A stretch of 64,000 nucleotides of DNA from Ga0077548 sp035440445 (GTDB lineage: Bacteria > Pseudomonadota > Alphaproteobacteria > Rhizobiales > Xanthobacteraceae): the NCBI GenBank assembly GCA_035440445.1, contig DAORMJ010000008.1, positions 80,386 to 144,385 on the forward strand. Direction: 5' to 3'. The notes beneath the pieces were generated by a model. That model ran no database searches and was not told the DNA's origin. It was given only the letters and a program-made list of their open reading frames with translations. Position numbers and translations under genes: made by a program. Positions 58,515 through 64,000 of this stretch are shown here, piece after piece (the stretch's first letter is position 1; each line of letters starts with the position of its first letter).

Positions 58515-58643
58515 NNNNNNNNNNNNNNNNNNNNNNNNNNNNNNNNNNNNNNNNNNNNNNNNNNNNNNNNNNNNNNNNNNNNNNNNNNNNNNNNNNNNNN
58601 NNNNNNNNNNNNNNNNNNNNNNNNNNNNNNNNNNNNNNNNNNN
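58515..58643. other. Assembly gap (129 N)
   Basis: Unresolved bases. The 5' end of the next membrane-protein gene lies inside the gap; its real length is unknown because such gaps may be estimated. Confidence 0.99.
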
Positions 58644-58644
58644 G

Positions 58645-58896
58645 GCCGTCGTGATGTACACGATGCTTGGCCGCGTTCTGCTTAGCCTGTTCATCGATCA
58701 GGATTCCAAGAATTACATCTGGCGGGCGTTCTGCAAGATCACGGATCCGCTGCTTAAAATTATCGCACCGATAACACCCAAAGCGACAGCGCCGGTCGTC
58801 TTGTGGTTGTTCGGGTTCGTCTGGATGTTCTGGATGCGGGTGCTGCTCCTCGTGGTCTTCGTTTCCACCGGTTTGCTGCGCGTGGGTGGTACATGA
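58645..58896 (+). CDS. Membrane protein resembling YggT (5' end in the gap)
   Basis: At least 84 residues in frame from the gap to the stop at 58896. It has two hydrophobic segments and a middle (YIWRAFCKITDPLLKIIAPITP) that resembles the loop of YggT-family proteins, which carry a PLL...P segment between helices. YggT members influence osmotic and cation homeostasis in some bacteria. The true start is unknown. Its stop overlaps the next ATG (ATGA), so they are coupled. Identification is by eye and tentative. Confidence 0.55.
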   Translation, partial: AVVMYTMLGRVLLSLFIDQDSKNYIWRAFCKITDPLLKIIAPITPKATAPVVLWLFGFVWMFWMRVLLLVVFVSTGLLRVGGT

Positions 58897-59219
58897 ACGA
58901 GCGCAGTTTCTATTATATCGGCATTGCGTTCTTCAGCATGATCAACGGGATCTTCAATCCGTTGTTCTTCTTCGTGTTCCAGATTTCGGTGTACCTGATG
59001 GCCGAGCCGCTCTTCGGGTCGACCGCTGCGATCGCCTATTTCGCGTCCATGATGCTTTCGACCGGGACGGTCATCCTGGCGGGGATTCCTGCCGCACTCT
59101 ACGAGCGTCTCGTCGGGGCGAAAGACGATTCCACCGTCACCTCGCTCTGGATATGGCTTGCGGGATGCGCGATCCTGACCCTTCCGGCGATCGGAAACTT
59201 TCTCAGCGTCGGCCTGTGA
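58893..59219 (+). CDS. Small membrane protein, coupled to the preceding gene
   Basis: A 108-residue protein with three predicted helices (about 7-27, 45-68 and 85-105). It starts inside the stop of the YggT-like gene (ATGA). No family is recognised. Its position between the symporter and a Kdp-like sensor suggests an accessory or sensing role, which is inference. The N-terminus (MNERSFYYIGIAFFSMINGIF) is the first helix. Confidence 0.65.
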   Translation: MNERSFYYIGIAFFSMINGIFNPLFFFVFQISVYLMAEPLFGSTAAIAYFASMMLSTGTVILAGIPAALYERLVGAKDDSTVTSLWIWLAGCAILTLPAIGNFLSVGL

Positions 59220-59271
59220 ACCGGTAAAAGAGTTCAACAAGGTGTGAACTGGCGGCAGCAGAATTCTTGCT

Positions 59272-59688
59272 ATGCTGCTCCTCGGTCGACTGCGTCCGGG
59301 GTTACGCTTGGATTACATGCGCGAGATAGCCTATCAGACGGTCCTGCGGGCATGCAGCTTCGCGTCGCTCGGAATTTTCTGTTTTATGATCGGCATGTCG
59401 TTCGACGCCAAACTCGCGTTTCAGGCGGGCGGCTTTCTGACGACGATCATGGCTTTCATTCTCGTTTTGAAAGCGCGCGGTGCACTGACCAAGGATTGCC
59501 GTCATACCGAGATGTGGCTCTACATCGAGCAGGATAGGCGGCCGCCGCTCGACTACGCGCAATGGGCAGTCTCCACGGTATTGTACGAGACCTACCTGAC
59601 CTTCGCCAAGTGGACCGCACTGATATCGATCATCATGTGGGCACTTGCATTTGTCTTTTCGTTCTTCGATCCGAAGCCGGCGATTTAG
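59272..59688 (+). CDS. Small membrane protein
   Basis: A 138-residue protein with about four helices, including SFASLGIFCFMIGMSF and ALISIIMWALAFVFSFF. A conserved-looking hydrophilic loop (DCRHTEMWLYIEQDRRPPLDYAQW) faces one side. The start is uncertain between 59272 and an internal ATG at 59317; neither has a strong ribosome site. Its last four bases overlap the end of the convergent response-regulator gene. I know no function for it. Confidence 0.6.
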   Translation: MLLLGRLRPGLRLDYMREIAYQTVLRACSFASLGIFCFMIGMSFDAKLAFQAGGFLTTIMAFILVLKARGALTKDCRHTEMWLYIEQDRRPPLDYAQWAVSTVLYETYLTFAKWTALISIIMWALAFVFSFFDPKPAI

Positions 59689-60401
59689 TGTTGCGTGGTC
59701 TTTCCGGCGTCGTCGGTCGAAAGCCTGTAGCCAACACCGAGTTCGGTCAGCAAGAGCTTCGGATGCGTGGGGTCGGCTTCGATCTTCTGCCGTAGCTTGC
59801 GGACGAAAATTCGCAGGTAATGCGAATCCTGATCGTGGCCAGCGCCCCATATCTCGTTGAGCAATTGCGCGTGGGTCACGACGTTGCCGGCATGCTGCGC
59901 CAGGATTTGCAGCAAGCGGAATTCTTTCCGGGTCAGAGATAGCCGCTCGCCATCCACGAACACGGAGCGATTGGCGAGATCGACCACGAGGCGTCCAAGA
60001 TTGACGACAGGGTCGCCGTTTTCGTTTCGGGTGTGCCGCCGGATCGCCGCGCGAGAGCGCGCAAGCAATTCGGCCATGCCGAATGGTTTCACGACATAGT
60101 CGTCGGCGCCAAGCTGAAGGAGCTTTACCTTCTCGTCTTCGTTCGATCTTACGGAGAGAACGATTACCGGCACGTTCGACCAGCTGCGCAATCTCGACAG
60201 CACTTCCGATCCGTCCATGTCCGGGAGTGCAAGATCCAGGATGATCAGGTCCGGCGGCCGCATGGTCGCGTTCTTGATGCCCTCATTGCCGTTGTCGGCG
60301 TCCTGAACGGAAAAGCCGTCCATCTCGAAACCTGCGCGGAGAAAGCGCCGGATTTGCGCCTCGTCATCGACGAGCAGAACGGACGGGGAATGACTATTCA
60401 T
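59685..60401 (-). CDS. OmpR/KdpE-type response regulator
   Basis: A 238-residue DNA-binding regulator. The receiver has Asp12/Asp13, phospho-site Asp56 (LIILDLALPDMDG) and Lys105. The C-terminal winged helix (about 130-230) has the KdpE-like LTRKEFRLLQILAQHAGNVVTHAQLLNEIWG and RIFVRKLRQKIE recognition region. The gene overlaps the end of the sensor gene by 8 bp. Kdp genes are not in the window, so the KdpE label reflects sequence similarity only. Confidence 0.9.
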   Translation of the reverse strand: MNSHSPSVLLVDDEAQIRRFLRAGFEMDGFSVQDADNGNEGIKNATMRPPDLIILDLALPDMDGSEVLSRLRSWSNVPVIVLSVRSNEDEKVKLLQLGADDYVVKPFGMAELLARSRAAIRRHTRNENGDPVVNLGRLVVDLANRSVFVDGERLSLTRKEFRLLQILAQHAGNVVTHAQLLNEIWGAGHDQDSHYLRIFVRKLRQKIEADPTHPKLLLTELGVGYRLSTDDAGKTTQH

Positions 60402-61488
60402 CGGTGGTCTCCGCTTCGCGAGCCGGAACTTTCGTCACCGGCATCTTGATCGTCACTCGGCTGCCTTGGTCCGGTCCTTCGCTCGAAGCTGAAATCGTTC
60501 CGCCAATTGCTTCGAGAAAAGCCTTGGCGATCCATATTCCGAGACCCGAACCCGTAGTCTTATTTTTAAGACGCTCGCTCCGGTAAAAGCGGTCACCCCA
60601 ACGGAGCTGATCTTCCGGCGTCATGCCGGCACCCTGATCCGAGATTGAGAACAGGATCTGATCATTTTCATGGCCGATCTCAACGAGGATTTCGCTGTTC
60701 CCGGGTGAATATTTTGCTGCGTTGCTGAGTACCTGACCGATCGCCTGATCGAAAAGCACGGGGTCGCCCTGAAACAGCGGCAGGCCGTCGGCGAATTTTA
60801 CGAGAACTTTATGCGCCGAAAGTGTGCGGCTGCGGCGCTCGATTGCGACATTGACGATGTCCGAAGGGTCGATCCATTCGCGCTTGGGGTGGATGCCCTC
60901 GCTGGAAATGCGCGTGGCGTCGAGAAGATTCTGAATGTCGTGGTTCAGGCGATCCGCCTCTTCGCGGATTACGTTTGCCAGTGTCGAAAGACGCGGATCG
61001 CCTTTCACGCTCGGTGCGTTCGCGATAACGGACGACGCCCCAAGAATAGAGGCAAGTGGTGTCCGTAACTCATGCGAGACCGATCCGATCAACGCCTCCC
61101 GCAACCGATCGATTTCGTCCTGACGGCGCAACCTCGTCGCAAGATGGCTTGTTACTGCCGCGATGATCGTGAACAGGATCAGATCGACCTGGTTGTCCCA
61201 GTTATGCGCGCGAAAATCGAAGATCGGTTCATAAAAAAAGAATGCAGAGCAGGCGACACTGATGAAGGCCGTGAATAGCGCAGGCAGAAAGCCCCAGCGG
61301 ATCGCCAGCACAAAGACCGGCAATAGATAAATGATGCCGACATTTTGAAAGTTGATGCGCTTCAGAAAAACAGAGATCAGTATCGTGGTGATCGCGACGA
61401 GAAGGACTGATACGCTTAACGGAAGCACGTAGCGCGCGATCATTCCGTCGGGCTTCACGCTGCGATGAATCCAGCGCTGCACCCGCAT
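60394..61488 (-). CDS. DUF4118 sensor histidine kinase (shortened KdpD-like)
   Basis: A 364-residue membrane kinase. Four helices (about 20-115) form the DUF4118 domain seen in KdpD. The H-box GSVSHELRTPLASILG (phospho-His139), the N-box QVLSNAAKYSP and DQGAGM complete the kinase. It lacks the large KdpD N-terminal Usp/ATPase regions, so it cannot sense K+ exactly as KdpD does. It follows rlmB by 5 bp and precedes its regulator with an 8-bp overlap. Confidence 0.9.
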   Translation of the reverse strand: MRVQRWIHRSVKPDGMIARYVLPLSVSVLLVAITTILISVFLKRINFQNVGIIYLLPVFVLAIRWGFLPALFTAFISVACSAFFFYEPIFDFRAHNWDNQVDLILFTIIAAVTSHLATRLRRQDEIDRLREALIGSVSHELRTPLASILGASSVIANAPSVKGDPRLSTLANVIREEADRLNHDIQNLLDATRISSEGIHPKREWIDPSDIVNVAIERRSRTLSAHKVLVKFADGLPLFQGDPVLFDQAIGQVLSNAAKYSPGNSEILVEIGHENDQILFSISDQGAGMTPEDQLRWGDRFYRSERLKNKTTGSGLGIWIAKAFLEAIGGTISASSEGPDQGSRVTIKMPVTKVPAREAETTDE

Positions 61489-61493
61489 TGCGG

Positions 61494-62297
61494 TTATCTT
61501 TGTACGCGGATGGCGCGGTCGGCGACGTAGAGCGCGAGTGCCGCGGCATTCGACACGTTGAGGCTCTTGATTGCTCCGCTAAGGTCTATGCGCGCGAGCA
61601 TATCGCAGCTTTCGCGCGTCAGCTGCCGCAGTCCTTTTCCTTCGGCGCCAAGCACCAGGGCAACCGGGCCTTTGAGGTTCGCTTCGCTAAGGTCGCTTTC
61701 GCCTTCTTCCGCGAGACCGACGAGCGTAAAGCCGCGTTCTTTCAACTCGTTCATCGCCCGCGCAAGGTTTTGTACGAGTGCGATGGGGACATGCTCCAGT
61801 CCGCCGGATGCTGATTTCGCCAATACACCGGTCGCTTCTGGCGAATGACGGGCGGTTGTCACAATCGCGGACACGTTGAAAGCGGCGGCCGTACGAACAA
61901 TCGCACCGAAGTTATGCGGATCGGTGATCTGGTCGAGCACGAGCACCAGCTTGTCCAGTGCAAGCTCGTGAAGGCCCGGCGAGGGCAGGGCGTCCGTCAC
62001 CGCAAATAATCCCTGGTGCACGGCGTCTGGTGTCAGCTTCTTGTCGAGCGCATCCGGACGTACGATCTCAGGCTGCACGGGCAGTCGGATGTTGGCTTCC
62101 TGCAGCCGTCGCAGCGCATTTTCCGTTAAAATTAGGGTGCGGAAGCGGCGTGCGGGGTTCTTCAATGCCTCGGTGACCGGATGCCAACCGAAGAGAATCG
62201 TATGGTCGAGGGGCACCTTGCGCCCGTCGTGGCCGAACACGCGCCTTCCGGTAAGGGCGGCGTTGGATTTCTTCGGTTTCCGGGGGCGTTCAGCCAT
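61494..62297 (-). CDS. rlmB: 23S rRNA 2'-O-methyltransferase (RlmB/TrmH family)
   Basis: A 267-residue SpoU-type enzyme. The knot motifs are DPHNFGAIVRTA, VLGAEGKGL and SLNVSNAAALALY, and the N-terminal substrate-binding domain (about 35-100) is RlmB-like. It would methylate G2251 of 23S rRNA, or a tRNA in related TrmH enzymes. The start at 62297 has GGAAAGG upstream. It heads the minus-strand unit containing the Kdp-like pair. The tRNA-Tyr gene is divergent. Confidence 0.92.
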   Translation of the reverse strand: MAERPRKPKKSNAALTGRRVFGHDGRKVPLDHTILFGWHPVTEALKNPARRFRTLILTENALRRLQEANIRLPVQPEIVRPDALDKKLTPDAVHQGLFAVTDALPSPGLHELALDKLVLVLDQITDPHNFGAIVRTAAAFNVSAIVTTARHSPEATGVLAKSASGGLEHVPIALVQNLARAMNELKERGFTLVGLAEEGESDLSEANLKGPVALVLGAEGKGLRQLTRESCDMLARIDLSGAIKSLNVSNAAALALYVADRAIRVQR

Positions 62298-62504
62298 TTG
62301 GCCTTTCCAGGTTTGGAGCGGCATCTAGGCCGTCCGGCGCCGCCTTGGCAATTCGGGCCGCTCGCAGGCTAAGTCTCTTTGAATGGAAGGGTTTCCAAGG
62401 GTTGACACCCTCGGAAGCGACAACCATAAGTCCCGCCGCCGGGCCTCGCGGTGGCGGGGTCTTCGGCGTTCTCCTCTTATACAGAGAGAAGCCCGGATAA
62501 AGCC

Positions 62505-62589
62505 GGGGGAGTGTCCCGAGCGGCAAAGGGGGCGGACTGTAAATCCGCTGGCTATGCCTTCGCAGGTTCGAGTCCTGCCTCCCCCACCA
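62505..62589 (+). tRNA. tRNA-Tyr (anticodon GTA)
   Basis: An 85-base cloverleaf with encoded CCA (62587-62589). The acceptor arm GGGGGAG pairs with CTCCCCC, the anticodon stem GCGGA/TCCGC encloses CTGTAAA with GTA at 62539-62541, and there is a long class II variable arm. Confidence 0.97.
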
Positions 62590-62707
62590 CTTTATTTTTC
62601 AATAACTTAGCTTGCATTTTCAGAGTCCGGGAGATGGTGCTTTCCGTACTCCCCTGCGATCGCGATACTGGTAGAAGCAGCTGCCGCAGTGAACGAGGCG
62701 CAGAGGA

Positions 62708-63829
62708 ATGGTTCGTTTCTGGAGACAGGTTCGCCGGGCCGTCCGCTCGCCCTTTTCGGGCATCCTCATCGCAGCCGTTGTCGCCGGCTGTGCGGCGCGG
62801 CCGGGCCCTGAAGCGCTTGCAACGGTTGCGGTCCCGGAAGTGTCGAGGCTGGTCAAGGTCTTCGTCGCAACCAACCGCGCGCGGGAGGCGCCCGAATCGA
62901 ATGTCTTCTCGGTTCGCAAAGCGCAGACGCTGAACTTTGCCGAGTTCACACTAGCGGTTCCCGAGAATCATCGTGACGGACGGATCGAACTCGTCGGCGC
63001 GTCGGCCCAGACGAAGTTCGTAGTCGTGGATCAGCATGCCCTGACGGGCGCTTCTTTCATCGACCGCGTGGGCCGGTTTGCCGGCAGGAAGCGGCAGGAC
63101 GTCACCGTCTTCGTCCATGGCTTCAACAATAACTTTCAGGAATCGCTGTTCCGTCTGGCGCAAGTCACGGCGGATTCCGGCGTCGATACCCCGCAAATCC
63201 TGTTCGCGTGGCCGTCGCATGCGCGCGTGACGGGCTATGTGGCAGACAAGGAGTCCGTGACCTATTCGCGCGACTATCTGGCCGCGCTCCTGAGCGGCCT
63301 CGCTGCGGACCGCCGGATCGGCCGTATCCGTCTCGCCGGGCACAGCATGGGTTCCTGGCTCGTCGTCGAGGCGTTGCGCCAGCTGCGGCTGTCCGGAAAA
63401 GATGGCGTCATCCGCAGGATCGATGTGGTGCTTGCTGCGCCGGATATCGATGTCGAGGTATTCTCCCAGCAGTTGAAAGTGATCGGTCCGCTCTCGCCGC
63501 CGATGAAAATTCTGGTGGCGAAGGATGACCGCGCGCTCGAGGTCTCCGGCTTTCTTGCCAGTTCGATGGCTCGGGTCGGTGCGCTGGATGTCGAAGATCC
63601 GCGCGTGAAAGAGGCGGTGCTACGCGCGCGCGTTCAAGTGATCGACATATCGGAGCTTTCGTCTTCGGATGGTCTCGGACACGACCGCTTTGTTTATCTC
63701 GCGGGCCTCTATCCGAGGCTGGCGCAGCGCCCGGGGTTGTCCCATGCGGGCGTGTTCCTGCTCGATACCGCTGGGGCACTCGTGACCGCCCCTGTTCATG
63801 CCGGGATCTTGCAGGCGGGACCGGACTGA
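62708..63829 (+). CDS. Exported alpha/beta-hydrolase lipoprotein (DUF900-like)
   Basis: A 373-residue protein. The N-terminus has a lipobox (VVAGC, Cys28), so it should be anchored in the envelope. The DUF900-type alpha/beta hydrolase body shows FVHGFNNNF (oxyanion side) and GHSMGS with nucleophile Ser213. Catalytic His and Asp cannot be fixed by eye. It lies between tRNA-Tyr and tRNA-Gly, a tRNA-rich region where accessory genes often sit. Confidence 0.83.
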   Translation: MVRFWRQVRRAVRSPFSGILIAAVVAGCAARPGPEALATVAVPEVSRLVKVFVATNRAREAPESNVFSVRKAQTLNFAEFTLAVPENHRDGRIELVGASAQTKFVVVDQHALTGASFIDRVGRFAGRKRQDVTVFVHGFNNNFQESLFRLAQVTADSGVDTPQILFAWPSHARVTGYVADKESVTYSRDYLAALLSGLAADRRIGRIRLAGHSMGSWLVVEALRQLRLSGKDGVIRRIDVVLAAPDIDVEVFSQQLKVIGPLSPPMKILVAKDDRALEVSGFLASSMARVGALDVEDPRVKEAVLRARVQVIDISELSSSDGLGHDRFVYLAGLYPRLAQRPGLSHAGVFLLDTAGALVTAPVHAGILQAGPD

Positions 63830-63953
63830 GGCGTTCGCGGGTTCCGGAAACAGCTTGATTTTCCTGCAATTTTCGCAGGATTTGTGAAGGTCAGGCAAAT
63901 TTACGGATCATCTTGGCGAAGCGCCGCGATGCCGTTAAAAGACCGCCGAATTC

Positions 63954-64000
63954 GCGGGTGTAGCTCAATGGTAGAGCAGCAGCCTTCCAAGCTGAATACG
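63954..64000 (+). tRNA. tRNA-Gly (anticodon TCC), right-edge partial
   Basis: The first 47 bases of a tRNA: acceptor strand GCGGGTG, D arm TAGCTCAATGGTAGAGCA, and anticodon loop CTTCCAA with TCC at 63986-63988. The 3' half is outside the window. Confidence 0.92.

Noticed and set aside
58457..58694. Open frames running across the run of N
   Set aside because: They exist only because N is not read as a stop; no sequence supports them.
1..64000. CRISPR arrays, prophage or insertion sequences
   Set aside because: No regularly spaced direct repeats, transposase, integrase or phage structural genes were found.

Overview
The window looks like chromosomal DNA of an alphaproteobacterium of the order Hyphomicrobiales (Rhizobiales), most likely from the Bradyrhizobium/Afipia/Rhodopseudomonas side or a close relative. 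The reasons are high GC, a bacterial transglutaminase-like cysteine peptidase, a cysE–DUF3126 pair, a PAS_5-type protein, a DUF2336 protein, PilZ pairs, and an intergenic palindromic repeat (22753-22847) of the kind I associate with Bradyrhizobium-like genomes. The genus cannot be fixed from this alone. A run of 129 N (58515-58643) shows it is a draft assembly. Both edges cut a gene: a copper ATPase on the left and tRNA-Gly on the right.

Layout. 1-2.5 kb: divergent copA/csoR copper-efflux pair around a palindromic operator. 2.5-5.7 kb: a periplasmic solute-binding protein whose start lies in a hairpin, a small membrane protein, and a pirin/core-MetE operon. 5.8-9.4 kb: tRNA-Leu, a cytochrome P450 converging on a stand-alone E2-like acyltransferase, then a dense cluster of GANTC (CcrM) sites before an 83-residue orphan. 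9.4-20.3 kb: XRE/MmyB regulator, a MASE1-GGDEF gene broken by an in-frame TGA, thioesterase, SDR, iron-permease-like protein, FAD monooxygenase with a complex I-type zinc-finger protein, glyoxalase, crotonase and two translationally coupled alpha/beta hydrolases. A second GANTC cluster follows (20335-20483). 20.5-27.4 kb: crotonase, cysE, an internally duplicated DUF3126 protein, gamma carbonic anhydrase, L,D-transpeptidase, BTLCP, PilZ and PAS_5 proteins.

27.4-36.5 kb: a candidate terminated small RNA, rhomboid protease, CBS protein, SLC13 permease, patatin, hisI, folE, then an operon of Fe-S scaffold-like protein, cupin, yidD and thrS. 36.7-45.3 kb: a secreted proline-rich protein, two flavoenzymes, a CoA lyase/MaoC pair, a lytic transglycosylase-like protein, DUF2336, an Hpt/response-regulator pair without a kinase, NAD kinase and cutA. 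45.4-52.4 kb: a BtuB-like receptor behind a cobalamin riboswitch, a Tat-exported metallo-hydrolase, a fused membrane/spermidine-synthase-like protein, a compositionally different orphan and tRNA-Thr. 52.5-64 kb: secreted protein, MHS-type MFS transporter, two orphans, an acetate-type SSS symporter (DUF4212 subunit plus main subunit), three small membrane proteins around the gap, a KdpDE-like two-component system co-directional with rlmB, tRNA-Tyr, an exported lipoprotein hydrolase and the start of tRNA-Gly. The rlmB–tRNA-Tyr–tRNA-Gly order suggests the tuf/secE/nusG region lies just beyond the right edge (inference).

Most genes are housekeeping or central metabolism. The least explained features are the two dense GANTC clusters, the hairpin over the solute-binding-protein start, the 27.6-kb RNA candidate, the nonsense codon in the diguanylate cyclase gene, and the symporter/small-membrane-protein/Kdp-like neighbourhood.
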